The position numbers and the translations under genes are program-made. Positions 35,653-45,346 of a stretch of DNA of 64,000 bases are shown piece by piece. Under the pieces are notes generated by a model that made no database searches, had not been told where the DNA came from, and saw nothing but the letters and a program-made list of their open reading frames with translations. Where the stretch lies: positions 213,097-277,096 of the forward strand of contig JBPOJB010000001.1 in NCBI GenBank assembly GCA_052034005.1, given 5' to 3'. Numbering within the stretch: the stretch's first letter is position 1; each line of letters opens with the position of its first letter. The DNA comes from JAAYDI01 sp052034005 (GTDB taxonomy: Bacteria > Planctomycetota > Planctomycetia > Pirellulales > Pirellulaceae).

Positions 35653-38600
35653 TCAATACCGTGCCTGCACGGTCAGCGAGTCTCCCGACACGGCCGTGAG
35701 TGTGATGGTTTCCTTGCCGGGATCGAAGTCTCGGTGAGGTTCGCCGTCGACCGTCACCGACTTCATCCGCTTCCCGTCCGGGTGCCGCAGTCGCAACACA
35801 ATCTGCCGCGGCGCCGTTCGTTCGGGAGGCCGGATCGTCGCATCGATGCGATCCTGCCCGGCCGCCGACTGGATCGTGTAGCTGACCCGCCCGAAGCGGG
35901 TGGGTGCGGCAGCCACCGCGATCCGCAGGCCATCCTGGAACCACGCGCGCGGCGCGAAGGGCGCCAACCACAGTTCGTCGCCGCGCTCCAGGACCAGCAT
36001 GATCCGGCTCTGGCACAGGAACCAGCCGGTCTCGTGCGTCTTGTTCCAGCCGGCGATATTGTGGAAGTGCTCCCAGAACGAGAGGTTCTCCAGGCTCAGC
36101 AACGACGGGATCGCGTTGAAGTAAGCGCGGATGAACGGCTTTACGTCGTCGCGGGCCGCATAGACTTCGGCGAAACGGGCGTAGTACGGCTGCACCTTGC
36201 TGAAGCCGCCGAAACAGAAAGGATCCTGCCGGTTCCGCGATTCGGGATAGTCGCCCATACCCGAACGCAACAACTGAGACTCCTCAAGATAGTCCATCAT
36301 CCAACCAACATCCGGTGCCGTCGGGTCCAAGACGCCCGTGGCCGCCAGGTGATGGGTGCCAAGCTCCACGCTGTAGGCCCAGCTCCGGTTGCCGTCCTCG
36401 CCGGGCAGGAAGTCCTCCACGCGCCCCGGGCAGTCCAGCAGCGCGGGATCGGCCGGCACCCAAGTCCCGTCCTCCAGCCGGACGACGGGTGACCGGGCCT
36501 GCGCGGCGCGGTAGGCGCGCACCAGGTCGTCGCGATACTCCCGCGCATCGGCCAGCAGCGCGGAGGCATCGGGGTAATCGATCGTGCATAGCATCCGCGC
36601 CGCGGACTCCAACCCCACACAGTACTGGGCGTCATTGAAGAACCGGTAGGCGAACCGATTCCAGTCGGCCGTCACGCCCGGCGGGAAGAGGCCGTATTCC
36701 GGCACCTTCCGGCCACGACCATCGGTCAGCCTGGTCTTCGCCCGCTGCGCGACGATCCACCGGCACACGCGGGCCACTTGGGGCGCGTGCGCCTTCAACC
36801 ACGGCTCGTCCGGCACACGCTGATGGTGTTCGGCCAGCGTCCACAAATGCTCGCCGGTGCCCACCATCGTGTAGCCGGTGGTCAGGTAGCCGGCTTCATT
36901 GTACCGGTTGATGAAGTAGTCGAGACTGCGGCGCGCGAACTCGTCGTGCCCCAGCAGGCCCATGCCGCGGATGATCGAGTTGGATTCGCTTTCGAGCGGC
37001 CCGTAGCGGTCGGAGCTGATCCACGGCGACACGCGCCGACCGGCGTCCTCGTTCCTGGCCGCCAACAGGCAATGGACCTGTGAAGCGCGGATCACGTTGG
37101 TCAGCAACGCGTCGGGCAGTTCGATCTGCGCGGCCGGTGCGAGCACCCCCGCCCAGTAGGCCTCGAGCCGCGGACCGAACGGTGCGGACTCGAGCAACTG
37201 TGCGGCGTCCTCCGGAGCAGCCGGCCAGGCGGGCAGATAGGCGACGCCTTCGGCCGTGGCACCCGGCGCAAGCTGGCCGGACACCGTGATCCTGGCCGCG
37301 TCGATCGTGATGTCGGCCGGGTCGAGCTCGCGGACGTCCATCAGCGCCAGCAGCCGCTCGCCGGACTTGGCCACGATCCCCTGCGGAGTCCGTTCCCAGG
37401 CGACTTGTTGGGTGTTGCCCTCACCCGGCCTGAGCGTCAGCTCCAGCGCGGCGGCACGTTTCTCGGTCCCCTGGTTCGTGACCGAGTATGCTACCACGCC
37501 CACGGCCCGATCACGCACCCACAGAGGGCTCCCTGCCGGCGCCTCGTCATCCACCGGCGCGACGTACGTGCACTGCTGGTACACCACGTCGCCCTCCGTC
37601 ACCGTCGTGGTCGGCATGGGAAGCCAGTGGCCGGCAAGCCGCCGTGACACCTGCGGGTCTCGGCCGCTGCCAAAGCGCGGGATGAGCTGCCACTGCTTCG
37701 GAAAAGGGATCTCCGGATCGTCGAACTTCGTGTAGGTATCGAACAGCACCGTCCCTTCACGCTCGGCGATGAACTTGCGGCTGTCGCAGGCCAACGACAG
37801 CATCATCGGTCCGAGGTCCTGGATCGGGTTGTGCACGATAGCCAACGCCTGAGCGAAGGTCTGGTCTGGCTTGTCGCGCACTTCGGCGAGCAGCGTCCGC
37901 CGGCCGGCGATCTTCGCGAGGTATTCCTCCCGCGAGATCGGTGCCGGCTCGCGCGTCACGAACACACCGGCATGCGGGACATAGACGCAGTCGTTGGCGG
38001 TGACATCTTCGACCGCCACGCCGAAGCCGCCCGTCGGGAACTGGAACTGCAGGACGGTCCGGTCGGCCTTGTACCGTTTGGTGACGGCGGCACGGACCTT
38101 GAGCGACAGTGGCCGGCGCATGTTCCAAGTCCACCGGTCGGCCGCCTCGCGTGACGCCGGCGGGTCGACCAGCGCGCCGTTGTACAGCGCCATGTCGACT
38201 TGGCCGTCCGCGGATGGTCGTGTCGATTCCACCCGCAAACCCACGGTCACCCAACGCGTGCGTGAATAGGCTTCCAGGCTTTGGATGACGATCGGCTTCT
38301 CGACCGCAGGGGCGAATACCCAGCGGATCTGCTGGGTGCCCTGCGGCGAAGCCTGCGGGCTCAGATTCCAGACCAGCCGGTTCTCCACCTGCTGCGGCGC
38401 CGCGTCGACGGCCTCCCAGGCGCCTTGCCAGGCTGATTCGCCGGACCATATCTGCAGCGCGACCGCCGCTGGAGGCGGGATCGTTGCGGCGTCACCGAAC
38501 ACCAGGACGGCTTGCTTCAACAGCCGGTTCTCGTCCCAACGCAAGCCGAGGCATCCGGATTCGCCATGCACCGGCACGCGATACGTGCCATCGGAATCGG

Positions 38601-39294
38601 GCAGTACGTCCTGAAAAATCCGCACATCCTCGGCTGGAAACTCCTGCACGCGATTGGCGGCCGTACCGGTCATCCGCTGGGGATCCCAGGTGGCAACCCG
38701 GCCGAACGGCGCGATATCCACGCCCAGAGCCGGCGGGCGCTTGGCGGCATCTGGATCGGCCACCAGCCGTGCATCGGCCCAGTTCGCGCAGTCGCACGTG
38801 ATGCCGTCGCCCGCGTCGTCCGCCACCAGCGTCAACTCTTCCGCGCCCGCGACCGACACCTTGATCGGCCGCGGCGCGTCTCCTTCACGCATGACGCCGC
38901 TGTCAAACACCTTCTCGTCATCCACAAACACGCGGAAGATCACGGTGGCCAGATCCTGGTTGCCCTGCCACTGGACGCCGACCTCCGCTTCGAACGTCTG
39001 GAACTGGCCCGACAGATCGATCACAAGCTCGCCGTTGGCGTGATGACCCAAACCGTGCACATACTCCTTGTCCTTGATGCGGAGCTTCATCGGCGCCCGC
39101 TGCGGCGGAACAACGGCCGTGTCCATGCCGAGCGCGCCCCAGCCTTGCACGATCGATACGAGCCGGTCCTTCAGGTCGGTCGAGAGGTATTTCGGCGCGA
39201 GCTCCTGGGCCCCGGCGGCACCGGCCCACGCCCAACCCATGCTGATCAGACCCACCGTCGTCGCGAGGCATCGCCACTTCAATCGATTCTTCAT
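35653..39294 (-). CDS. Secreted NPCBM-domain protein with (alpha/alpha)6 glycosidase-like region
   Basis: 1,213 residues. Signal peptide 1-29 (LATTVGLISMGWAWAGAAGA). Residues ~32-180 form an NPCBM carbohydrate-binding module (YVHGLGHHANGELVIDL, DSGVMREGDAPRPIKVSV, WADARL). A long beta-rich middle is followed by a helical region (~730-1120: SSDRYGPLESESNSIIRGMGLLGHDEFARRSLDYF..., DYPESRNRQDPFCFGG) reminiscent of six-hairpin glycosidases such as rhamnosidases. A short beta domain closes it. Start has GAGGAG at -9. I cannot name the GH family. It sits between an enolase-superfamily dehydratase and the PIG-L/MFS pair. Confidence 0.8.
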   Translation of the reverse strand: MKNRLKWRCLATTVGLISMGWAWAGAAGAQELAPKYLSTDLKDRLVSIVQGWGALGMDTAVVPPQRAPMKLRIKDKEYVHGLGHHANGELVIDLSGQFQTFEAEVGVQWQGNQDLATVIFRVFVDDEKVFDSGVMREGDAPRPIKVSVAGAEELTLVADDAGDGITCDCANWADARLVADPDAAKRPPALGVDIAPFGRVATWDPQRMTGTAANRVQEFPAEDVRIFQDVLPDSDGTYRVPVHGESGCLGLRWDENRLLKQAVLVFGDAATIPPPAAVALQIWSGESAWQGAWEAVDAAPQQVENRLVWNLSPQASPQGTQQIRWVFAPAVEKPIVIQSLEAYSRTRWVTVGLRVESTRPSADGQVDMALYNGALVDPPASREAADRWTWNMRRPLSLKVRAAVTKRYKADRTVLQFQFPTGGFGVAVEDVTANDCVYVPHAGVFVTREPAPISREEYLAKIAGRRTLLAEVRDKPDQTFAQALAIVHNPIQDLGPMMLSLACDSRKFIAEREGTVLFDTYTKFDDPEIPFPKQWQLIPRFGSGRDPQVSRRLAGHWLPMPTTTVTEGDVVYQQCTYVAPVDDEAPAGSPLWVRDRAVGVVAYSVTNQGTEKRAAALELTLRPGEGNTQQVAWERTPQGIVAKSGERLLALMDVRELDPADITIDAARITVSGQLAPGATAEGVAYLPAWPAAPEDAAQLLESAPFGPRLEAYWAGVLAPAAQIELPDALLTNVIRASQVHCLLAARNEDAGRRVSPWISSDRYGPLESESNSIIRGMGLLGHDEFARRSLDYFINRYNEAGYLTTGYTMVGTGEHLWTLAEHHQRVPDEPWLKAHAPQVARVCRWIVAQRAKTRLTDGRGRKVPEYGLFPPGVTADWNRFAYRFFNDAQYCVGLESAARMLCTIDYPDASALLADAREYRDDLVRAYRAAQARSPVVRLEDGTWVPADPALLDCPGRVEDFLPGEDGNRSWAYSVELGTHHLAATGVLDPTAPDVGWMMDYLEESQLLRSGMGDYPESRNRQDPFCFGGFSKVQPYYARFAEVYAARDDVKPFIRAYFNAIPSLLSLENLSFWEHFHNIAGWNKTHETGWFLCQSRIMLVLERGDELWLAPFAPRAWFQDGLRIAVAAAPTRFGRVSYTIQSAAGQDRIDATIRPPERTAPRQIVLRLRHPDGKRMKSVTVDGEPHRDFDPGKETITLTAVSGDSLTVQARY

Positions 39295-39429
39295 GAGCGG
39301 ACTCCTCTATAGTGCGGGGTGCCACGGGCTGTGCCAGTGCTGCAGTATCCAGCCTTCCGTGCCGGCTGGCAACCAGACGTTCCGTGCCGGGTGCGATGGC
39401 ACTGGTCAAGCCAGCGGGAAGAGGTCCTG

Positions 39430-40611
39430 CTACGGGACCAGCGATGGGGTCCGATAGAGGACCTGGTTGGCCACCTTGATCTCTACGTCCACGAGATACC
39501 GGGCGGCGGCGGCCAGGTCGGGCTGGATGCCCAGACCCGGGCGATCGGGCAGACGGATCTGCCCGTCCGGGTCGCGCTCGAGATGGTCCGTGGTCAACTC
39601 CCAGGCGAGTGGTTTCGGTTCGATCGGGTATTCGCAGATCACATGGTCGCGCAGGCCGGCGTAGGGTTGCAGGGACGCGCTGAGCGCCAGGTGCGACGTA
39701 AACGTGTGGTTGACGTAAGTGACGCCGCGCGCATGAGCGGCGTCGGCCACTTGCTTGGCGACCGTGATACCGCCGATCCGCCCCGCATCGATCTGAATGA
39801 ATCCGAGTCCGGCGTGGTCCAGCATGTGCTCGGCCATGAAGTAATCGTGGCAGCCTTCGCCGCCGGCCATCTTGACGCTGCCGCTGCGCGCGGCGAGCGC
39901 CCGATAGGCCGCGTGAGCGCCGCTCACGAACGGCTCTTCCAGCCAGGTTGCTCGACACGCTTGCAGCGCCGGGAGACACTGCTCCGCGCGCGCGACATCA
40001 GCGACCCACACGGTGCCCGCGTCGATCAGCAGGATCGCGTCGGGGCCGATACCCTCGCGCGCGGCGTGCACCTGGTCCAGATCCGCTTGAACCGAACCTT
40101 TACCAAACGGTCCCCAGCCGAATTTGACGGCCCGGTAGCCCTGCCCGGCCACGCGACGGCCTTTCTCATAGGTCTCTTGCGGCGTGTCGCCGAACAATTG
40201 CGAGGCATAGGGCGTCTTGGGAAATGCCACGGGATACCCCAGCAGCTGGTAGACCGGCAGCTCGTGCCGCTGACCCAACAGATCCCAGAGCGCCATATCG
40301 ATGCCCGAGAGCGAATGAGCGGCCTGCAGCAGGTCGAGGCTCTGTCTGCGCACGAGATCCCCGATCCGCGCGATATCGGCGATGCTGTCCAGCCGCTCGC
40401 CCAGCACGGACGCGGCCACCGGCTTGCAGGCGCTATGGGACATCGGGCACACCAGGCTCGCGATCGACACCAGCGGGGCAGCTTCGCATTCGCCCCAACC
40501 GGTCAGCCCGCCTGCGCGGACGCGCACCAGGAGCGCATCCTGGCTGCCATCGCCGATGTCCAGAACCTCCGGCATCGCCAGGTAGAAGAAGTCCACCGAC
40601 TCGATCTTCAT
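39430..40611 (-). CDS. Enolase-superfamily (mandelate racemase/muconate lactonizing) sugar-acid dehydratase-like enzyme
   Basis: 393-residue cytoplasmic enzyme. The barrel motifs are visible: AVKFG (Lys163), LLIDAG (Asp197), WLEEPF (Glu225), GGEG (Glu252), FIQIDAGRIGGI (Asp275) and VNHTFTSH (His302 or His307). Asp/Glu/Glu bind Mg; the Lys and His/Asp sets abstract the proton alpha to a carboxylate. This pattern fits the MR subgroup acting on aldonic acids, but specificity is open. Start is ATG 40611, not the upstream 40683 codon. First gene of the minus-strand sugar operon, 135 bases before the NPCBM protein. Confidence 0.88.
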   Translation of the reverse strand: MKIESVDFFYLAMPEVLDIGDGSQDALLVRVRAGGLTGWGECEAAPLVSIASLVCPMSHSACKPVAASVLGERLDSIADIARIGDLVRRQSLDLLQAAHSLSGIDMALWDLLGQRHELPVYQLLGYPVAFPKTPYASQLFGDTPQETYEKGRRVAGQGYRAVKFGWGPFGKGSVQADLDQVHAAREGIGPDAILLIDAGTVWVADVARAEQCLPALQACRATWLEEPFVSGAHAAYRALAARSGSVKMAGGEGCHDYFMAEHMLDHAGLGFIQIDAGRIGGITVAKQVADAAHARGVTYVNHTFTSHLALSASLQPYAGLRDHVICEYPIEPKPLAWELTTDHLERDPDGQIRLPDRPGLGIQPDLAAAARYLVDVEIKVANQVLYRTPSLVP

Positions 40612-40711
40612 GGAAACACCTATCTCACGAATCCCACGCCGGGGAGACGCACGGCGCCGCGGCAGTGACCGGGCCGTCTGCAAGCGTCGCCGGTGGTCTG
40701 TCCGGCCGGTT

Positions 40712-42763
40712 CTATTTCTCCACGGGCAGTTCGCGGTTCGCTGACCATTGGGTCCAGCTCGCGTCGTACCAGCTCACATGCGTGTATCCCAACAGGCGCG
40801 TCAGGATGAAGTAAGTCTGGCTGGCCTGATGCCCGGTTCGACAGTAGACGATCACCGGCGTGTCCTTCGTGCGGATCAACGCGCTGTAGGCCTGCTCCAG
40901 CTCCGGCACCGGCTTGAGCAGTCCGGCTTCGGTCAGATCCGCCTTCATCGGGCGGTTGACGGCGCCCGGGATATGGCCGGCCCGTGCTTCATCGGATTTC
41001 TCGCCACGGAAGTAGTCCGCCGGGCGCACGTCCAGGATGACGGTCTGCTGATCACCGAGCCGCAGCAGCACGTCCTTGTCGTCCACCGTGAATGTGTCTG
41101 CGGCTGCGCGGGCCGGGTAGCTGGAGGCCGAGATCGCGGGCAGCCCCTGCGACATCGGGCGCTGTTCATCCGCCCAGCGGGTGAATCCGCCGTCCAGCAT
41201 CGTCCATCGGGGATGCCCGAGCCGTGCGAGACCCATGCCGACCAGCGTCGCGTCGCGCACGTTGTTGCCGAACTCGTTGCTGCCCGGCTGGCCGCCGCAC
41301 ACCAACACGATCGTATCGGTCGGCCGGAGACCCATGAGTTCCATGTGGCGGGCCAGCAGGTCGGCCGGCAGCAACAGCGCGGGGACCCCGCCGACATTGC
41401 CGCGGAAGCTCTCCGGGTTGACCGAGATCGAGCCCGGGATGTGCCCGGAGTTGTATTGCGGCTGCGCTCGCACGTCGAGGACCTTCACCGCCGGATCGTT
41501 CCGATGATCGGCCAGCCAGCGCGTGTCCACCAGGCCCGGCATGCCGTCGGCCGCGCTCTCCGGCAAGCGCGACATGGGCGGCGCCGGAGCAGCCGCGGCA
41601 GGTTGTGTGTCAGCCAGGAAGAAAGCGCGCCAGGCGAGCACCCTGGCCGCATCTTCGGCCGAGAGCGGCTCGCTGCGGAGCGACACCGGCTTGAGACACC
41701 GCTGAAGGAACCCTTGCAGGCCGTCGGTCAACAGGTAGGCGTTTGCAAAACCCATCTGAGCCAGGATGTCACGGGCCTGCGCGGGATGGGTCATGCCATT
41801 GGAGTACAGCACGATCAGGCTGTGATCCTTGTACGGCGCGAGCGCGGCCGGGAGGTCCGGCAAGCTGACGTTGATCGCGCCGCGGATGTGGAACGCCGCG
41901 TACTCCGCCGGCGTGCGGACGTCGACGACAACGACCTCCTCGCCGCCGGCCATGAGACGGTCGGCCAGATCCTCGGGTTCGATATGGTCGTCAGCCGCCT
42001 CGATGCTCTGGAGCAGGTCCCGCGCCGTCGCGTCGATCGCGGCGGTCGCAGCCGATGCGTCGGATTCCGGCGCGCTGGGCAGGATGAACAGCGCGGCGGC
42101 CAGCACAGAGAGCCCGAGGCTCAGGCCCTTGAGCATCGGGCTGCCCAGATACTTGCCACCGCCCACCGTGCGCCGCTCCACCCATTCCGCCAGGTGGAAG
42201 GAGCCGATCGCGACCAGGGTGAACAGCAGGGCGAACAGCGCACGCGGCACGCCGAAAGCGATCAGCGGCTCGGCAGGCTCACCCACCACGCCGCCGGCAT
42301 GCGCGCTCGGTATGAGCCCGATCACCTGCAGCGGGCGGAACAGCTCATTGAAGCCGACCGCGCCGATCGCCGTACCCAGCAGGAACACGACCGCATCCAG
42401 TTTGCCACTCGCCGCACCAACCGCGCCGGTGCCTGGGCACCAGCCGCTCATGACGAACCCCACACCGAACACGAGCCCGCCCACGATCTGGGCTTTGTAG
42501 ATGGTCGGCAGCGCGTACACCTGCTCCGCATCGATCCAACCCAAAGCATAGGCATAGGACAAGCCCAACATGGCGGTCACCACGGCCGTGAACATGACCT
42601 TCAAGACCGTCATGTCTCGCAAGTAGAAGATGCCGGCCAGCTTGCGTGAACTGCCGAACCCCGCGCGTTCGAGGACAAAACCGAAGGCGAGTCCGATCAG
42701 CAGGGCAGCGAACATCGCGCTGGACGAATCGAGCCGTTCCGCACCATAGAAAGTCTCAATCAT
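40712..42763 (-). CDS. YeeE/YedE membrane half fused to three periplasmic rhodanese domains
   Basis: 683 residues. The first ~230 form six membrane helices of the YeeE/YedE (sulfur transport) family with the conserved SGWCPGTGAVG (Cys109). Positive loops (ERAGFGSSRK, ERRTVGGGK) place the C-terminus in the periplasm. Three rhodanese modules follow: the first (~275-355) has Ser321 where the catalytic cysteine should be; the second (~405-535) keeps Cys489 in LVCGGQPGS; the third (~560-680) has the canonical loop YCRTGHQAS with Cys641. Family members move thiosulfate or other sulfur species. The ATG overlaps the previous YeeE gene by 8 bases. Confidence 0.88.
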   Translation of the reverse strand: MIETFYGAERLDSSSAMFAALLIGLAFGFVLERAGFGSSRKLAGIFYLRDMTVLKVMFTAVVTAMLGLSYAYALGWIDAEQVYALPTIYKAQIVGGLVFGVGFVMSGWCPGTGAVGAASGKLDAVVFLLGTAIGAVGFNELFRPLQVIGLIPSAHAGGVVGEPAEPLIAFGVPRALFALLFTLVAIGSFHLAEWVERRTVGGGKYLGSPMLKGLSLGLSVLAAALFILPSAPESDASAATAAIDATARDLLQSIEAADDHIEPEDLADRLMAGGEEVVVVDVRTPAEYAAFHIRGAINVSLPDLPAALAPYKDHSLIVLYSNGMTHPAQARDILAQMGFANAYLLTDGLQGFLQRCLKPVSLRSEPLSAEDAARVLAWRAFFLADTQPAAAAPAPPMSRLPESAADGMPGLVDTRWLADHRNDPAVKVLDVRAQPQYNSGHIPGSISVNPESFRGNVGGVPALLLPADLLARHMELMGLRPTDTIVLVCGGQPGSNEFGNNVRDATLVGMGLARLGHPRWTMLDGGFTRWADEQRPMSQGLPAISASSYPARAAADTFTVDDKDVLLRLGDQQTVILDVRPADYFRGEKSDEARAGHIPGAVNRPMKADLTEAGLLKPVPELEQAYSALIRTKDTPVIVYCRTGHQASQTYFILTRLLGYTHVSWYDASWTQWSANRELPVEK

Positions 42764-43310
42764 GCCATTGCCTCCGCACGAACCAGGCTGCTGCATAACC
42801 ACCCGCGAATACGCAGGCCATGAACACCAGGCTGCCGTTGAGCAGCATCGCGCCGCCGCTCAATGCCTGGCCCGACGTGCAGCCGTTGGCCAGCCGGCTG
42901 GCAAATCCCACAACGATCCCGCCGCCTAATGCGAGCAGCAACCGGGGCACGGCGCCGAACGCCCGTCCCCGCTCCACACTCGGCTGGATCCGGCGGGCGA
43001 GCACGGCTGAGATCAGGCCGCCCAGGAACACGCCCGCGAACATGAAGACGAGATAGTAGTAGAGGATGCTCCCGCGCTCCTCGACCCATTGGCCGAAGTA
43101 ATCGCTGGCCGCCACATGGGTCGGCAGGATGCACTGTTCGACAAACGCTCCCGCCCGCGCCGGGCCCGCTGACGCGCCCAAGCCGGCGCCCAGGATCAGG
43201 AAGGATGCCAACAGCGTCAGGCCGAGCAACACGCCGGCCAGATAGGGATTGCTGTAAGGGGCCGGTCCACGCTCACGGCCGGCAAGCTGCGATGTTCCGT
43301 TGTCACTCAT
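42756..43310 (-). CDS. YeeE/YedE-family membrane protein, first half
   Basis: 184-residue membrane protein with four helices and the family motif LANGCTSGQALSGGAML, whose cysteine is thought to relay sulfur through the channel. Length is about half of a full YeeE (~350), and the next gene supplies the other half, so the two probably assemble. An in-frame GTG at 43319 would overlap the previous gene; the ATG at 43310 begins 2 bases after its stop. The upstream gene is an exported metallo-beta-lactamase/rhodanese protein. Confidence 0.9.
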   Translation of the reverse strand: MSDNGTSQLAGRERGPAPYSNPYLAGVLLGLTLLASFLILGAGLGASAGPARAGAFVEQCILPTHVAASDYFGQWVEERGSILYYYLVFMFAGVFLGGLISAVLARRIQPSVERGRAFGAVPRLLLALGGGIVVGFASRLANGCTSGQALSGGAMLLNGSLVFMACVFAGGYAAAWFVRRQWHD

Positions 43311-43312
43311 GG

Positions 43313-45346
43313 CTAACACCCCGCACTTCTCTTCTTGGGCTTGGACGATCCGGCCGGCTTGGCTGCCCCCGCAGCCGCAGGCGGTGTCGGTGCCGGTGCG
43401 GCGCCGGCCGCGGACGGGACGGCCGCAGGCGACGGCGACATCGGCCCGATCGGCCCGGTCTCCGACCAGTAGGCGGCCAGGCCGCCGTAGAGCACCTTGA
43501 CTGTTCGCTGTGTCTTCTGAGATAGAATGCCGCCGACCATCATGGCCAGCGTCCCGTCCCGGTCAACGATCACCAACGGCCCGGCGCCGGCCAGGTAGGC
43601 CGGGTTGTTCAGGATGTCGACGATGTCCACGTTCTGCGACGCCGGCAGGCTGTAATCCGCAAACTGCGCCGGCGGACGGATATCGACCAGCTGGAACGTG
43701 CCGGGCAGGTCCATCATCAGGTGTCTCAGGTCGGCGGCGGAGATCCGTTCGGCCAGTCGGATCTCGCGCTTGGCCGCGCTGAACGCCGTCGCGCTCTGCT
43801 GCGCCTCGATCACCGGCAAGCCGGCCTCGACCCAGGCTTCACCACCGCCCGCGAGGCTGGCCACTTGCTGGAAACCAGCCCGCTCGAAGATGCCTACCGC
43901 CATGTTGGACCGATACGCACTGTTGCAGACCGCCACGACCGGCTGCCTGCGATCGAGTTTCACGGTCCGCTGCGCCAGCTCGCTCAGCGGCATGTTCACG
44001 ACCGTGCCGATCCGCACGCCCATCCACTCGTCGGGCAACCGCACGTCCACGACGACCGGCGACTCCCGCGACTGCATCTGCTCGTACAGCTTCTGGGGCG
44101 TGATCATCTCGCTGGCCTTGGTGGGCAGGCCCGCTTGCTGCCAGGCGTCGAATGTGAGGCAGGTCACCGGGTTGTCAGACCGGTTGTAGCCGACCCGGTG
44201 CAGGCGTGTGAGCGCTTCGGCCAGATCCTTTTCGGGCCCGCACAGCACCAGCCGCGCCTCCCAGGGCACCATGATTCCCACCCAGGTTTCGAACCGGCCG
44301 CGCACGTCGATGTTGACTGAGTTGGGGATGTGCGCCGTCGAATACTCGGCCGCCCCGCGGACGTCGACCACGTACCGTTGGTCAGCGCTCGCCAGATCCG
44401 CACTCGGTGGGATCATCGGCAGCGGGTCCAGCTGCCAGTTGACCAGTTCCGGGCCGTCATGATTGATGCGCGCGTTGTGTTGGAAGTACTGAGGCGCCTC
44501 CGGCAGGTCCTCCAGCACGGCCGCCACGAACTCGCCGCGACTCTTGTACGCCAAGTACGGGTTGCTGACCCGCTGTTGGCCCAAGGTCGATGTGGGTTCG
44601 TCGCTCAAATGCGCGCCGCACAGGGATCCGGCGCCATGGGCCGGAAAGATCATCACTTCGTCCGGCAGCTTCGACAGCTTGTCGTTCCACGTATCGAACA
44701 TCATCGAGGCCAGCGTGGACGCCGCCATGCCTTCACCCAGCAAGTCGGGCCGGCCCACGCTGCCGATGAACAGCGTGTCGCCGGTCAACAGCATCAACGG
44801 CCGATCTGGCTGCTGGCTGCTGGCCACAACCGCAGTCGTGCTGTCGGGCGTGTGACCCGGCGTCTCCAGGAACGTCAAGATCGCGCTGCCAATCGTCAGC
44901 GTCCCGCCCTCATGGATGGGTATGTGCGCGAACGCGGCCCCCGTCTTCTCGCTCACGAAAACCTGAGTCTGCTGGGCGAGTTCCATATGACCCGCGACGA
45001 AATCGGCGTGCGAATGAGTCAAGTATACGCCCACGATCTTGGCGCCTTCGTTGGCCGCCGTCTCGAGGTAGGTCGCCACATCGCGACCGGGATCCACCAC
45101 CAGCGCCTCACCGCCGCTGACGAGGATGTAGGAATAGTGGCTCAGCACTCCCAGTTCAAACTGGATGAGCTTGAAGCCCGGGAACGGATAAGTGCCCTTC
45201 ACCTGGTACGCCGCCGCCTCAATACTGTGCGTCGCCGCTTCGGCATCCGCCGCCTGGAGGGCCCAGGCAGGAGTGGTGCGCAACCACACCTGCGTCAGAA
45301 CGAAACCGGCCAGCAGCGCCGGCCACAGGCAGCAACGTGTCATCAT
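43313..45346 (-). CDS. Exported metallo-beta-lactamase (persulfide-dioxygenase-like) with three rhodanese domains
   Basis: 677 residues. The N-terminus (LWPALLAGFVLTQVWL...PAWALQA) is a signal peptide. The MBL domain has LTHSHADFVAGH (His111, His113, Asp115), GH165, GD190 and FPAHGAG (His237), resembling ETHE1-type persulfide dioxygenases and other MBL-rhodanese fusions. Rhodanese 1 (~320-400) has Cys369 (LVLCGPEKD), rhodanese 2 (~425-510) the canonical CNSAYRS with Cys474, and rhodanese 3 (~545-630) has Asp595 in the Cys position and is probably non-catalytic. The tail is rich in Ala/Pro/Lys. It heads the sulfur operon; the two YeeE genes follow with 2-base spacing and overlap. Confidence 0.88.
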   Translation of the reverse strand: MMTRCCLWPALLAGFVLTQVWLRTTPAWALQAADAEAATHSIEAAAYQVKGTYPFPGFKLIQFELGVLSHYSYILVSGGEALVVDPGRDVATYLETAANEGAKIVGVYLTHSHADFVAGHMELAQQTQVFVSEKTGAAFAHIPIHEGGTLTIGSAILTFLETPGHTPDSTTAVVASSQQPDRPLMLLTGDTLFIGSVGRPDLLGEGMAASTLASMMFDTWNDKLSKLPDEVMIFPAHGAGSLCGAHLSDEPTSTLGQQRVSNPYLAYKSRGEFVAAVLEDLPEAPQYFQHNARINHDGPELVNWQLDPLPMIPPSADLASADQRYVVDVRGAAEYSTAHIPNSVNIDVRGRFETWVGIMVPWEARLVLCGPEKDLAEALTRLHRVGYNRSDNPVTCLTFDAWQQAGLPTKASEMITPQKLYEQMQSRESPVVVDVRLPDEWMGVRIGTVVNMPLSELAQRTVKLDRRQPVVAVCNSAYRSNMAVGIFERAGFQQVASLAGGGEAWVEAGLPVIEAQQSATAFSAAKREIRLAERISAADLRHLMMDLPGTFQLVDIRPPAQFADYSLPASQNVDIVDILNNPAYLAGAGPLVIVDRDGTLAMMVGGILSQKTQRTVKVLYGGLAAYWSETGPIGPMSPSPAAVPSAAGAAPAPTPPAAAGAAKPAGSSKPKKRSAGC

